From Sphaeroforma arctica JP610 (lineage: Eukaryota; Opisthokonta; Ichthyosporea; Ichthyophonida): a stretch of DNA of 64,000 nt. Of this stretch, positions 38,701 through 46,746 are shown in pieces; position 1 is the stretch's first letter; each line of letters opens with the position of its first letter. Position numbers and translations under genes: made by a program. The stretch is from positions 15,688 to 79,687 of the forward strand of contig NW_014040418.1 in assembly GCF_001186125.1 (NCBI RefSeq), given 5' to 3'. The notes under the pieces were generated by a model. It was not told the DNA's origin. It saw nothing but the letters and a program-made list of their open reading frames with translations, and made no database searches.

Positions 38701-41433
38701 CATCATGGCCCAGTGTACGCTTAACGTAACAATCTCTCATTGCGCTGTATGTGTTAACTAACTTTAGCATCCGCATGTGCGTGTCACCAAACCACAGACT
38801 ATACAACTGCCCGAGTTGAAGGCCATGAGCAACAACGCAGACACCTCCGAACGCTCGGAAGTCGCGAGAGATGACGGTGAGTCGTTGTTTGTTGTTGTTG
38901 TTTTTTTTCGCTTTGATTGGTGGAATATGTTCTTTTAGTACCGGCTACTCTCTGAGATCGTATAGTATTTGTGATTGTAGTTGAAATGGAGCAATGCGAT
39001 TGGTGGATGTGTTGCGTATGATACTCGATAGTTTGTTTTACCTCGGCATATGTGGTGTGTGAATGTGCCTACCCCTTCGTTACGTACATGCATATGTATA
39101 CATTTACGTTTGATGCAGTGTTTTGTCGGTTATCTTTTTCAGATACTCCACATAATCGTACAAGTGCCAACATGTCTCTGTTTCAGTCTGTGTCAATGCT
39201 ATGAATTCAGCCTCAGTTTGTCGTTGCGCATGGTACACTGTTTTTGTCTTTAGTCTTATTAACTGAATTACTACATCCGCGTATGTTCATGTCCATTGAG
39301 TGAATATTGCATATGTAAGACCTGCATCACACCTACAGATATAAAATCTACATCACACATACAGATATAAAACCTACATCACACATACGGGTATAAAACC
39401 TACATCACACACATTAAGATACTAAACACATACCACACACCTTATGCCACCTTACAGATGACGAGGATGTCTTCTTTAGAAACCTGCCACCCACGCCAGA
39501 GACTTCGAATCCCACCAAGGGCTCTTTTGGCGCTGGAGATTATGGACAAACTGAGTCCAATTTGGAGATCGTGGTGCCTGACAGTCAGAAGAACATTCTG
39601 GGCGATAGATACGGCCCTATCCCCGTGCGCCGCAATACAGCCGTGTTGGTATGTATTGAGGAGCACGGTACGCTAGCGTGTGTTTGTGTACGTGCATGTG
39701 TGAGCATAGACTTGGGTGTGGGTGTCTATGAGCATAAACTTGGGTGTGTGTGAGTGTGTACTTTTATGAGTTGCTATTCCGCTCACTTGTTGCTTCTTTA
39801 TTATGGATCGATATTGGTGGAATTAAAAAGCCGTACTCTATACATACAAGAAACCAGGTTTATTCACACACTCGCATACCTTCTCCTTCGCGACTTAACC
39901 GACAGACGGTAACGGATGTTTCGATGAGCGAAGATGGGGAGGACCAAGTAACGCGCCCGCCAAAGATCGGAGCACCCGTTCTACCTACCGGAGATGCGGA
40001 ATTGGTTGGAGATGTCGACGCAGCACTCTCTGTGGAAAGGCAGAACACCATCATCCAGGCCAAGCAACCTGAGGACGTGTCAGCGCAATTAGGTACGGAT
40101 ATACATATATATATATATATATACATATATATATGCGTGTGGGAGGGGGGGATTAGTTGTTCTAGTATTCATACACTTTAACCCTTTGCGACTTCGATTG
40201 TTCTAGTATGCATACATATTACACTTTGTGACTTCAATTGTTTGAAACGGCATGTTTTTTAATCCGTTGCAACTTTTAAATATCTTCTGCACTCCCAGGA
40301 AACATTGTGGAACGACATCGTCGGCGTAAAACAATCACAGATGTCCAGGGCAGAACCAAGCGAGAGCAGTCATTGGTGGCCAAGACACTCAAGCGAAATG
40401 CGGAACACCAAACACCCTTGGCTATGACGGTATGCTTAGTTCGTTAATGTTTGATTAGTGGGTGACTCTGTATGTGCATCTAGTCAGTTCACTTGCGGGC
40501 CTACTACAACAGATACTGGAGAAGTATGCGTGTTGCTACTTGTATTGTTTCTTGGTAATCGCATTCTCGCTCAATTGTTTGATCTTGTACGGTATATTCT
40601 GCGTATTCGTTCACAAGAAAATCTGAGCCGTGCACACTTCTGCATTGAGAAATATATGTGCCCGTCTCATGCAACACGCACCACCAAATCTTCTAAAAGA
40701 CCATCACGTATCTCACATTGTGACAGTGTAGAATATACACACGATACTCATCGTATAGTGTTCTGTACACGTGCGCCTTCACGTCTAAATCAACTACTGG
40801 TGTGTTACGTTGCAGCTGCGTGAGAAGATACAAAGAGACGAAGAGAAGGCACACCGTAGAGAAAACAAATCGGGTGAAAACCTGCACATTACTCGCACGC
40901 AAAGTCTTGCGCACGAGCCCGCGACTTCCAGGTCTAGCGATCCCGAACGACAGCCAATACCTCCCCGCGACTACGCAAAGGACACTCTACACAGGCACAG
41001 GTAAGTGCGTTGCTAATTTATATTCGTGACACTTTTGAGCGTACGGCATAGGTGTATATATGTATATATTAATACTTAATAATTATGTATATGTAGTATA
41101 TGTGTATGTGGTTATGGGTTTTAAGAATTAGGTATAGGTATAGGTATGTTTGTATGTGTGTGTACTTGTATGTACATGTGCTTGTGTATGTATGTAAGTG
41201 TATATATATATATATATATATATACGTATATACGTATATACGTATATACGTATACATATATATATACTCAGTGTGTATGAGTCCAGGTTCTTATAGTCTG
41301 GGAATTAGTGGTAATCTCTTCTTCTCGCAGTGTTCGCCACAACGCAAAGGAAACATTGTGCAGGCATATTAGTCAGGGGTTCATAAACATATGTAATCAT
41401 GTTTCTTGTTTTATATGTCCAAGGTTGCAATGA
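2920..41433 (+). CDS. Giant multi-exon membrane protein with C-terminal GT4/PelF-like glycosyltransferase domain (63-exon model)
   Basis: I chained 63 exons by GT donors, AG acceptors and reading phase. Every junction keeps one open frame from ATG 2920 to TGA 41431-41433, giving 10,047 coding bases and about 3,348 residues. Exons range from 27 to 275 bases, and introns make up about three quarters of the locus. Order in the protein: membrane anchor (residues about 9-25), unrecognised N-terminal region (to about 900), multi-helix membrane block (about 940-1500), second unrecognised soluble region (to about 2359), GT-B glycosyltransferase domain (about 2360-2930), charged tail. The C-terminal domain has the hallmarks of GT4 enzymes of the PelF/DUF3492 type, so it probably moves a sugar from a nucleotide-sugar donor onto a glycan, perhaps exported through its own membrane helices. 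That role is inferred, and donor and acceptor are unknown. Very large fungal proteins with a similar layout exist to my recollection. Weak points: the 27-base exon 19, the non-conserved last exon, and exons of length divisible by three (4, 15, 16), which phase cannot test. The six blocks below give exon coordinates. Confidence 0.85.
3066..3232. repeat. TA microsatellite in intron 1
   Basis: Long TA alternation with a short TG run. The rest of intron 1 (to 3832) is CA-rich with many CACACA and CATACA words. Confidence 0.9.
3975..4500. repeat. Minisatellite, unit about 22 bp, in intron 2
   Basis: About twenty imperfect copies of a unit like AAGTTATATATACAAGGATA. The copies are cleanest from 4205 to 4495. 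Confidence 0.85.
4836..5009 (+). repeat. Duplicated intron end before exon 3 (2 copies of about 87 bp)
   Basis: Two near-identical copies (about 4836-4920 and 4921-5009), each containing TTTGATTATGCATAGACACAG and a CATCATTTGTTG end. The second ends at the used acceptor gtgcag. At the start of the second copy ccacag precedes CTTACTTTG, mirroring the real exon start CTTCGCG. Confidence 0.75.
6030..6250. repeat. TA/TG and GTAT microsatellite in intron 4
   Basis: TATA runs, GTAT tetranucleotides and a TG run between exons 4 and 5, with a GGTT run shortly after (6343-6360). No gene. Confidence 0.85.
6801..6945. repeat. CA-rich tandem duplication in intron 5, unit about 70 bp
   Basis: Two copies of a unit beginning GCACACAATAGGTCTGAAGC and ending CACACAGGTATATTAA(AT)GCAC, starting about 6815 and 6873. 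A GTAT/TA microsatellite follows at 7190-7303. No gene. Confidence 0.75.
7406..15619 (+). CDS. Giant GT gene, exons 6-19: large N-terminal domain of unknown function
   Basis: Exons: 7406-7539, 7742-7898, 8592-8798, 9329-9427, 9727-9848, 11400-11586, 12082-12254, 12446-12635, 13064-13338, 13926-14021, 14135-14326, 14705-14895, 15186-15351, 15593-15619 (residues about 161-899). The start reads like an alpha/beta fold: a hydrophobic strand (M-F-I-V-L-V-D-L) followed by [12 protein letters not shown] do not recognise a family. Exon 15 uses a gtatac donor and exon 16 a CCTAG acceptor that sits in a telomere-like tract. Exon 19 is a 27-base microexon encoding nine residues (D-L-L-M-E-A-C-S-C). It has a good acceptor and a gtacgt donor, but phase would also agree without it. 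Confidence 0.75.
8870..9170. repeat. Minisatellite in intron 8, unit GGGGTGATTAACATATGTATAA-like
   Basis: About a dozen imperfect units alternating GGGGTGATATGA and GGGGTGATTAACATGTGTATAA. The array starts close to the donor of exon 8, whose last bases and donor (gagggtatgtgggg) resemble it. Confidence 0.85.
9855..11125. repeat. Large minisatellite filling intron 10
   Basis: Roughly twenty imperfect units of 50-75 bp carrying GGGTGTTTATGCTCATGTAT, CATATACATCCGGATGTCTG and GTGTATGTCTGTGTATGTGT. The array begins almost at the donor of exon 10 and stays open in several frames (up to about 305 codons rich in Tyr, Cys, Val, Met) only because the unit lacks stops. It lies between phase-matched exons and is not a gene. 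Confidence 0.9.
13377..13915. repeat. Two minisatellites in intron 14
   Basis: At 13377-13545, about eight units of about 21 bp like GAACGTATCTTGAACATATA. At about 13640-13915, three copies of an 80-90 bp unit with GTGTCCACGTGACTATCTACC and ATAATATAACGTACATGTAG. The last copy leads into the acceptor of exon 15. Confidence 0.8.
14413..14500 (+). repeat. Copy of the exon 16 3' end inside intron 16
   Basis: From about 14427 the intron repeats exon 16's end (exon positions about 14253-14320): GTGGTGTCACGTGTGC, then ATCGACGA and GCCACCAGCC. The copy stays open in the matching frame ([16 protein letters not shown] against [16 protein letters not shown]) and is preceded by a possible acceptor, gtctcag. 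The used donor is not clearly copied. It may be a dead duplicate or a rare alternative exon. Confidence 0.75.
14935..15185. repeat. Duplicated segment in intron 17, about 115-bp unit
   Basis: Two copies share TTTTACGAATAT, ATATACATGTAGATGTCTAT and CATCCCCATTTGCCCTTCCT. The second ends in the used acceptor cacacag. The first ends in accacatg. Confidence 0.8.
15789..22619 (+). CDS. Giant GT gene, exons 20-30: multi-pass membrane block
   Basis: Exons: 15789-15994, 16917-17075, 17325-17470, 18263-18360, 18612-18773, 19324-19533, 19883-20005, 20534-20705, 21026-21180, 21974-22148, 22424-22619 (residues about 900-1500). By eye there are roughly 11-13 hydrophobic helices. They lie at the end of exon 20, two in exon 21, two in exon 22, one each in exons 23 and 24, then after a charged loop (exons 25-26, with K-R-V-K-R-F-E-K-R) one or two in exon 27, one in 28, two in 29 and three in 30. 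Arg- and Lys-rich loops between them suggest cytosolic faces. The block separates two large soluble regions. It may anchor the enzyme or form a conduit for its product. Helix count is an estimate. Confidence 0.8.
16268..16680. repeat. Minisatellite in intron 20 with CTCTCGAGTGTAAGGAGAGC core
   Basis: Eight or nine units of about 57 bp (two shortened to about 34 bp) containing GTCTGCTCTCTCGAGTGTAA, GGAGAGCTACCTACATGTTA and GTGTACAGTGTGGA. An inverted CTCGAGAGAG ends the array. The unit includes the palindrome CTCGAG. Confidence 0.9.
16726..16916 (+). repeat. Triplicated acceptor region before exon 21, 95-bp unit
   Basis: The exon start TTCCTCGCTGATGA (real copy at 16917) is found again at 16822 after attgcag, and as TCCTTTGCTGATGAC at 16726. 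Between them CCTTTATTTCATTTCCCCCA and AGCCCTRTTTTATATTAT repeat. Spacing is 95-96 bp. Confidence 0.85.
18382..18640 (+). repeat. Triplicated start of exon 24, unit about 104 bp
   Basis: CTCTTTATTTGTCCACTAC followed by TCGTGGTTGCYGA occurs at about 18382, 18484 and 18590. Only the last has the CAG acceptor (taccag, exon at 18612). The earlier two read tacatgg or tacattg there. The segment GTGCAGGTAG with CTATATCTACCACTGGTGCA also repeats. Confidence 0.85.
21590..21705. repeat. 35-bp tandem triplicate in intron 28
   Basis: Three near-perfect copies of AATACGCTCGTTTATAGTCA plus GAAGTACTTCCTAAG. The GAAGTACTTC part is palindromic. The rest of this 793-bp intron is CA- and TA-rich. Confidence 0.85.
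23018..30987 (+). CDS. Giant GT gene, exons 31-44: central soluble region of unknown function
   Basis: Exons: 23018-23186, 23495-23765, 23966-24222, 24984-25181, 25358-25554, 25736-25891, 26491-26664, 27253-27412, 27693-27848, 28230-28412, 28720-28839, 29226-29401, 29785-29925, 30768-30987 (residues about 1500-2359). There are no membrane helices apart from a weakly hydrophobic stretch in exon 36. Aromatic- and histidine-rich stretches (for example [10 protein letters not shown]) occur in exons 39-43. I recognise no family. The region leads directly into the glycosyltransferase domain and may help bind the acceptor, which is speculation. Confidence 0.75.
24243..24370. repeat. Minisatellite near the donor of intron 33
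   Basis: Three copies of GTGTGTATGCAGAGATGTTT plus ATTTATATATAT, immediately after exon 33. Confidence 0.85.
24524..24672. repeat. 29-bp tandem repeat with perfect 14-bp palindrome
   Basis: Five units of about 29 bp with CATTTTATTGCAATCT and GGACAACGTTGTCC. The palindrome is perfect at 24546-24559 and 24575-24588 and degenerate in the next units. Confidence 0.85.
26205..26490 (+). repeat. Acceptor region before exon 37 repeated 3-4 times, 95-bp unit
   Basis: The sequence CTGTCYYTGTCCTTACTATA, then CACACAG, then ATCAAA recurs. AG-ATCAAA starts stand at 26301 and 26397 before the used one at 26491 (ctcag, ATCAAAACACGTGCAAC), and a fragment lies at about 26207. Spacing is 94-96 bp. Confidence 0.88.
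30421..30767 (+). repeat. Eight tandem acceptor-like units before exon 44, 44-bp period
   Basis: The unit is CTACAGACACTCATACCTAC followed by CTCTCCCATACCCCACCCAC and ACAG. Unit ends (AG) fall at 30459, 30503, 30547, 30591, 30635, 30679, 30723 and the used acceptor 30767. Four ends read CACAG and four CATAG. The exon starts CTACTGG, and each unit starts CTACAGAC (TTACAGAC in one), so exon bases are part of the unit. Confidence 0.92.
31300..31760 (+). repeat. Twelve tandem acceptor-like units before exon 45, period about 38-42 bp
   Basis: The unit is GTAGTTTCTCACATACCCCT followed by TATCCTTTCCTTGTGTTGTAG. Eleven pyrimidine-tract plus TAG ends precede the used one (gtgtgtag at 31760). Exon 45 itself begins GTACTTTCGC, close to the unit start GTAGTTTC, so the exon edge appears to have been copied with the acceptor. 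Confidence 0.92.
31761..37178 (+). CDS. Giant GT gene, exons 45-55: GT-B glycosyltransferase domain, GT4 PelF-like
   Basis: Exons: 31761-31903, 32214-32289, 32799-32907, 33412-33618, 33794-34001, 34501-34702, 35100-35311, 35634-35761, 35983-36119, 36362-36466, 37003-37178 (residues about 2360-2927). The domain opens with [10 protein letters not shown] followed by R-R-D-L-I-D, matching the glycine-rich start of PelF/DUF3492 proteins (Y-P-x-x-x-G-G-V-S-x-W). Then come [13 protein letters not shown] (exon 49) and [10 protein letters not shown] (exon 50, like the T-E-H-G-I-Y-x-R-E-R of PelF). Exon 51 has P-V-L-N-G-M-D followed by V-N-R-I-K-D. Exon 53 carries the GT4 E-x7-E motif, [12 protein letters not shown] (Glu about 2807 and 2815), then C-T-D-V-G-G-S-R-E. 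Exon 54 has Y-G-R-I-V-A-P. The key GT4 residues all appear present, so the domain is probably active with a nucleotide-sugar donor. The substrate cannot be read from the sequence. Confidence 0.88.
32665..32798 (+). repeat. Four tandem acceptor-like units before exon 47, 34-bp period
   Basis: The unit is CTGCTCATAATTCTGTATTC followed by TATTTATAKACCAG. CCAG ends fall at 32696, 32730, 32764 and the used acceptor 32798. Confidence 0.9.
33953..34275 (+). repeat. Four tandem copies of the exon 49 3' end plus donor
   Basis: CCTCCCACCACGGCATCCAG and the following bases to the donor ACCAT-gtatgtctgcg start at 33953 (exon), 34037, 34115 and 34201. Units are 84, 78 and 86 bp. The second and fourth are preceded by ggttttag, so each is bracketed by an acceptor-like and a donor-like site and would give a 49-base exon. 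That length would shift the frame if included. Confidence 0.92.
34431..34500 (+). repeat. Duplicated acceptor and exon start before exon 50
   Basis: CCCAG-GTACGGTTC at 34431-34444 precedes the used GGCAG-GTACGGTTC at 34496-34509. Spacing is 65 bp. The stretch between is CCTATACACC-rich. Confidence 0.8.
37617..41433 (+). CDS. Giant GT gene, exons 56-63: charged C-terminal tail
   Basis: Exons: 37617-37804, 38174-38376, 38798-38876, 39458-39648, 39906-40092, 40299-40429, 40816-41000, 41331-41433 (residues about 2927-3348). After a short folded stretch (exon 56, [10 protein letters not shown]) the chain becomes acidic ([11 protein letters not shown]), then Pro/Ala/Glu-rich, then basic (R-H-R-R-R-K in exon 61). 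It looks disordered and cytosolic, a likely site of regulation. The last exon follows a gtaagt donor and a cttctcgcag acceptor and encodes 33 residues rich in Cys and His, ending at TGA 41431-41433. That exon is supported only by phase and splice signals. Confidence 0.65.
38380..38600. repeat. Minisatellite at the donor end of intron 57
   Basis: About eight units of 23-27 bp like GTATGCATGTGCATGTGTGT plus TGTTAT, starting within a few bases of the donor (aaggtgtgcatgtgcatgtg). The first bases of the intron belong to the array. Confidence 0.88.
39320..39420 (+). repeat. 25-27-bp repeats with TACAG-AT ends before exon 59
   Basis: Three units like CTACATCACACATACAGATA plus TAAAAC. Two have TACAG-ATATAA, resembling the used acceptor TTACAG-ATGACG at 39457. 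Confidence 0.7.
41190..41272. repeat. TATA/ACGT microsatellite in the last intron
   Basis: A TA run followed by four ACGTATAT units. Confidence 0.85.
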
Positions 41434-44400
41434 TCTAGGGAGTTACTTTTAGCCGCGCTATAAAAATATAACAAGAACATCCTTCCTCCTTCCCCTTCCC
41501 ACAAGTGTCCATATAGGTGAGTGAAAATATATTCATTCTTAAATACAAGCTCATGAGTTAGTCACGCTTATATTCTGAATGACTATGTGGTTGTAGCTAA
41601 TTAAATAGATGATTGGAAATACTAATTGGCAAGTATTAACAAGACACACGAAGTGATATACCGTGTTCAATTTACAATTGTTAGTATCAGTGTGCTTGTA
41701 GAGATCCACTGTTGCCTGGTATTAGTACTACACTGCAATGGATTCCATCGCTTTCTCACCTAACCAAATCCTCAATTTGACCACATCCACATCACAGACA
41801 GGACGATGCAAAAAAATAGGCGGCATGCGGACAACGATCATATGCTATAGAGAGTTTAGAGACGACTGCATATAAATAAGACTGCAGTTGTGATGGAATG
41901 CAGAGCGATATGTGATTGAAAATATATCTGTATGCCGTGGCTCCCGTGTTGTGCCGTACATGTGTGTGCTCGGGTTCGTGGCGGAGACCAGTACAGTGGA
42001 GATCCGAGGCGATGTGAATTTAGTTTTTTGGATTTAAGGATCGAAACGATATGAATTACTTTTATGTATGATAGAAAGGATAATGCAAAGGCATTCAGAT
42101 CTTCTGTGCTGCAACGGCTTCACCAACCACGCAACACGCTTCGCAGAAAATTGGATGCGCAGTATACTTTTAATTTAATAAACTTATAGCACGACAGGCA
42201 GTGAGCTCTGTCCATTTTGATTTGTTACGGCTTCATCAAACGCTCAGTACTTGGCCGAAGCTCGGCATTAGGGTTTATTAAATTCTGTAGTACCGCGGGT
42301 TGAATCTTCTATATTTTTCAGGCGCATTTCCCCATAAATTATATATTCAGTTTTTAATTTGTTGAAATGTCTATAATAACATATTAGAGGAACCTGTCCT
42401 GGTCCTGGGATTTTACACCTCACAAACATCTAATCTCGAATTTGATTCTTATGGCACGATGTATAAGTACGTGTGTACAGTGTAAATGTTTTAATATGTT
42501 CAACAACATGTTTTTGTATATGAACAATGTATTTACCTATGCACGAAATGCATGACAACTTATAATACTAACATACAGAATGTTCAACTTCCGGAACAGT
42601 ATTTTGCAATTGTGAATTTTATTGTCTTCTCAGTATGTAGTGCGCTGTAATCGAAGGCATAGCATTTCCGTTGATATTGGTGTCGGCACTTCACATCCTC
42701 GGTAATATAAACATGATATACAGTGAATATCTTTTGATTGTCTCGTTCTTGGAAAGTGAATTTGCAACCAGTTATTTGACTACATCGTACTAATTTTAAC
42801 AAATTCTCTGTGGTTGCGAATGACGTCATGCTCTATACGGGATCGGTCGAACGTATGACGTTCCACATGTCTGTTTCCTTGATATCGTAATATATAGGAA
42901 AATCACAAATGCACTAGTATACATATAAACTCATGCTTCTGTTTGAAGGAATCTTTTTGTTTGCTTTTAAATTTCACCAATCTCTCTCTCACACTCTTTC
43001 GAATTGAAGACGATAATGTAGTAAAATGTATGATAAAGCTCTTCAGTCGAGATACGACAATACAACAGGAATTAAATCGATTCTACTTTTATACATACAA
43101 TAAAACTCATAAATCGCATTTAGCAAGAGCAGCTTTCCGAGACCAACACAGTGCATCTTTTACAAATGGATTAGAACTGATAGCCTTGGTCTATTTGCCT
43201 TGAATATTACTCGGTACTTATGATCTTTCAAAAACAGCATTCATTTCCATCACTACTTGCAATGAATGTAAAATAATATTAAGATTAGTAACTTTATGAA
43301 ATATAAATACGAATCTAATTCCAGATATGTATTTCAAATTAAATCGTCGCTAATCCAATTCTTTTTGTACACAAAATGATTATCGTCAAATCTGAGCCTC
43401 AGTCCGTTTGTAAGATTTGCAGAAAGTCATGTTCGCACATGATTGAAACTAGTGCTCTTGCTATGGTTGCCGCTGGTGTTTGTTCCATCATTGACCTGAG
43501 TATAATATTGCACATTATGAGTATATGTCTAGCCAAACGAGGATGAACGTGATATTTCTACTCGAGTCTAGCAATGGACCTATTGTATCTAGTTGAATCT
43601 ATCGCCGGGGAAACAGTTGGTATTGATTGTAATCCGGTGAAAATCCTTTTTTGAATTTTGTTCATTTTGACTACATTTCAACTTTGTTTTTACTCCTCGA
43701 AGTAAGGATATGATCATATGTTAGTATTTAGGATCAGTTCAATAAATGCACAACGCCCCCTTTGTACGAGGAGAGTACGCTAAGATACAGTTATCTTTAT
43801 ATACGTCTTATTACAGTTGCCTACGTGCACTTTCTGTCGTTGTGGGTTTGCTTTTTTTTTTTATCAACTGCGTAGCGCCCCACTGAATGGTATTGCGCTA
43901 TAATGGTAGCATTGTCGTCGTGTGTGACTATGTCTAACTCTGCTGATTAGTCGGTGGTTTGTACCGCCGAGATTTTTATGGCTGGATGTGCTAGTCATTT
44001 TGTCAAAGTATAGTGACTTTGTGCCTGTTTTGGCGACTAACGTGATACCCCACAGTGGTTTTCTGTTGTTCCTGTTTTCCGCTAGCGTGGGATTTTTCTC
44101 GAGTACTGATGAGGATTTCTGGAATTATCTCCCCAAGATAGATTTGCCCACGCATGTATTCTATCTGCACATTTTTGGAGTAGTGCACTTTGTTCCTTGG
44201 TATAGAACTTTGCTATTTTTGCATTATGCGCAGCCTCAAATAAATCGACTGTGAATTTCTCAAACCTACGTTCCGCTTTTTTCTTGAAATCTTGTATGTA
44301 CTTACCAGTCTATGGCCGATATCAGTATGAGCATGTTCGTTTAAAGCGTTCATATTCATGACCGTTGTGTGTGTTCTTGTTAGCTCCTTTCAATATATTT

Positions 44401-44587
44401 GATGTTTTGATATTGAAAATATCTTCGTAAAATCCTGATGCATGATTTGTATGTCTTTGACTGGTACCTGGATAATCGTGAAGTGGAGGGTGGAATGTTT
44501 TTGATACCCACTTTGCTAGCATAGGGAGCTAGACCCAGGCGTCAAGAGTATGGAATCTTGGCTTCTGCAACCTTTTTAAATATTTCA
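41434..44587. other. Gene-poor AT-rich stretch
   Basis: Downstream of the giant gene's stop. Only short open frames occur (81 codons minus at 42584-42829; 86 codons plus at 42943-43203), with no recognisable motif and no splice-supported partner. On the minus strand at about 44000-44260 a short piece (V-D-L-F-E-A-A-H-N-A-K-I) recalls the D-hydrophobic-F/C-A-x-x-x-N-A motif in the copia-like fossil at 51083-51350, so old mobile DNA may reach this far. A GTCGTCGTGTG-rich patch near 43915 has no obvious role. Confidence 0.4.
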
Positions 44588-44592
44588 GATGG

Positions 44593-45050
44593 TGTTAGCG
44601 TGTGATGTGGGGGACTATAAGTAAAGTGCAAATGTATCCAAAATATAGTGCGTTCGAATGTATTTATTTATGACAATCTCACCCTCAGTTATATACTGAT
44701 GGTGTTGTACTAGTGTTCAACCACTTGGGTTGGCCAGGGTGAAAACTCATATGATCAGTATGAGAAACCTTATGCAGAACACTTTAGCACTCGAATATAT
44801 TTTCCAGAAATAAATATATCATATTCTCTGTTATTACACTCAGTCTCGGACCTCGGCTCTCAGCTAGCCGGTGGCTCGTGTCCTATAAATAGAATAATCT
44901 GAGAAGAAGTCTCAAATTACTCTTACGTTCTCTCGGACTGACCCATCTATACGTATATTAATTTGAGAACAAGTCCCAAATTACTCTCGGGCTGACGACG
45001 TAAAACGGTATTAACGTATTTAGAAATACGTCTACTTCTGTAGTCTCTCA
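44593..45050 (+). mobile_element. Solo LTR, family L1, with 5-bp target duplication
   Basis: The 458-bp unit begins TGTTAGCG and ends GTCTCTCA (TG...CA). The five bases on each side are identical: GATGG at 44588-44592 and 45051-45055. No internal region is attached, so this is the usual product of recombination between the two LTRs of a retrotransposon. A second copy in opposite orientation lies at 52356-52826, and fragments at about 47685-47848 and 53735-53870. Confidence 0.88.
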
Positions 45051-45055
45051 GATGG

Positions 45056-46000
45056 TGTCCACTTGGTTCTTCTAACTGGACCTACTCGACAAATCATAAT
45101 ATGTAGCCAAGGCGTCTTCTAAACTGCAAGAGTACCCTAGTATATGAACGTATCTACCTCTCTCAGATGGATCGGTTCGCAATAAATCATTGAAATAAAT
45201 TTGCTGAGCCACTTGATGTTAGCCTCATGTATATGAACATCATTTAGCAACTGTGGTATTGACAACCGCGGTGGATTTGCCCATAACAGCTGCGCAAAAT
45301 GTTGAGCTGCATATATATATCTCTCTCTATGGTATCTGGGCCATATATATTGTCTGCGGTCTCAAACCATCTAGAGCTGGCTTTCCAATCGGTAGCTAGT
45401 AACTCGCGTACCATCTTTTTCAAGTCCAATATAAAGTGTGACAACATGTAGAGTGTAGAGAGTAGCTGAAAGGTACGACTGAAGGAAACAATAGACCTTT
45501 TCTCGAAGACGGTTATCTCAGCTAGGAAAAGTCCCTGGTCTGAGAGAGCCGAATTGAATCTCTATTTGTGTTTTCTAATTCACTAGGATCAGGTTTATAC
45601 TTGAGTGTTTCTCTCACACGCGGGGTCCCGATTTTTCTTACCGGTTCTACCGCTAATATTTCTGATGACTCTAATATCAGAAATACTTAGACCCGGGTCC
45701 AAAACTCAGTGTTTGATTATTCTGTGGTTTTGAGCTTTGTATTGGCTTTTTGATAATTTGGTCCCTGGATGCTACGAACATATCCGCAGTAAGTGAATGT
45801 GTTTCACAGGCGTATGTGATTTTTCAAAAGAAAATTTCGAGATCGTATCATGCCACATACTGATTATCCATCTGTGAGTTTCGTTCTATTTCTAAAGGTG
45901 TTGCAATACATCGTTATTGTTGCACAGTTGGGTAATTGATTTGTGATGAGTTCACATGGCTCTGCTAAAGAACTGCACATATCTTGATTTCCCATCTATC
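45056..46000. other. Unassigned repeat-rich stretch
   Basis: No gene seen. On the minus strand around 45330-45420 a short piece reads A-D-N-I-Y-G-P-D, a motif I recall from protist copia-type polyproteins, so part of it may be degenerate element DNA. The remainder has no recognisable content. Confidence 0.35.
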
Positions 46001-46009
46001 ATTTGAAAC

Positions 46010-46205
46010 GGTACACCTCTGATTGCCATGTCCGAGGCGTCTGTTGCTATCATGAACGGAACACCGGCTCTTGGTGGCTGAACTACCGGGGGTTGAACCG
46101 CCATTTTGAGCTGCTTAAAAACATCATGACAGGGTTTGTTCCATAAAACTCATGATTTACCTTTGTGACATCTTAATCCGACAAGAAGTTGACAAAACCG
46201 CACAT
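46010..46205 (-). mobile_element. Ty3/gypsy-like RNase H fragment (fossil)
   Basis: The minus strand shows a short segment with F-x-x-L-K-x-A-V and I-A-T-D-A-S-D-M-A-I-R-G-V, the RNase H start typical of Ty3/gypsy pol (L-x-T-D-A-S-x-x-A-x-G). It is a small broken piece abutting the LTR at 46227. Confidence 0.65.
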
Positions 46206-46226
46206 GCTGTTCACATCCTTTCCTTT

Positions 46227-46708
46227 TGAGAGACAACAGGTCACAGACCAGATTTTACAGCAAGAACCCCTCTTTGATGTATAGTAGTCATCGGAGTTTG
46301 CTCACTCCTGAGAACTAATCAAGTTGCTTAAATTACTCCCGAGTGTTGAGTTAATACTTAACCGACTCCCGAGAGCAGATTAGGTTTCTCAACCAACTCC
46401 CGAGATTCAAGTCTGTCAACCGCAACATTTTAAAAAAGAGCTGCGCTTCTATGTGAGTCACAGTCTATACGGAAAGGCATCATGTGATCAGCGTGAGATT
46501 TAGTTGCAGAGAAGTCGAAATAGAATAGCATCGAAGTGTTAAAGTGTTCTGTAGAAGATTCCTCATACTGACCATATGAGTTTTTACCCTGGCCAGCCCA
46601 AGTGGCTGTACACTAGCAAAAATACTTAAATATGAAACCAAAGGTGAGGTCAGAGATAAATACATACATTTGCACTTTATTCAAAGTTTACTCCATTGTA
46701 CTCTAAAA
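46227..46708 (-). mobile_element. LTR, family L2, minus orientation
   Basis: This is the reverse complement of the L2 LTR seen at 47849-48334 (shared words TGCGGTTGACAGACTT and GCCACTTGGGCTGGCCAGGG, with some divergence). It lies just downstream, on the minus strand, of the copia-like RT fossil at 46747-47680, the place expected for that element's 3' LTR. Confidence 0.75.
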
Positions 46709-46746
46709 GAAAGTATTAGTTTGCTGGGTTACTTCATAGTCCGACA

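Noticed and set aside
42584-43203. Two short open frames (81 codons minus, 86 codons plus) as genes
   Set aside because: No motif, no supporting splice sites and composition like the surrounding AT-rich DNA. Kept only as part of an unassigned stretch.
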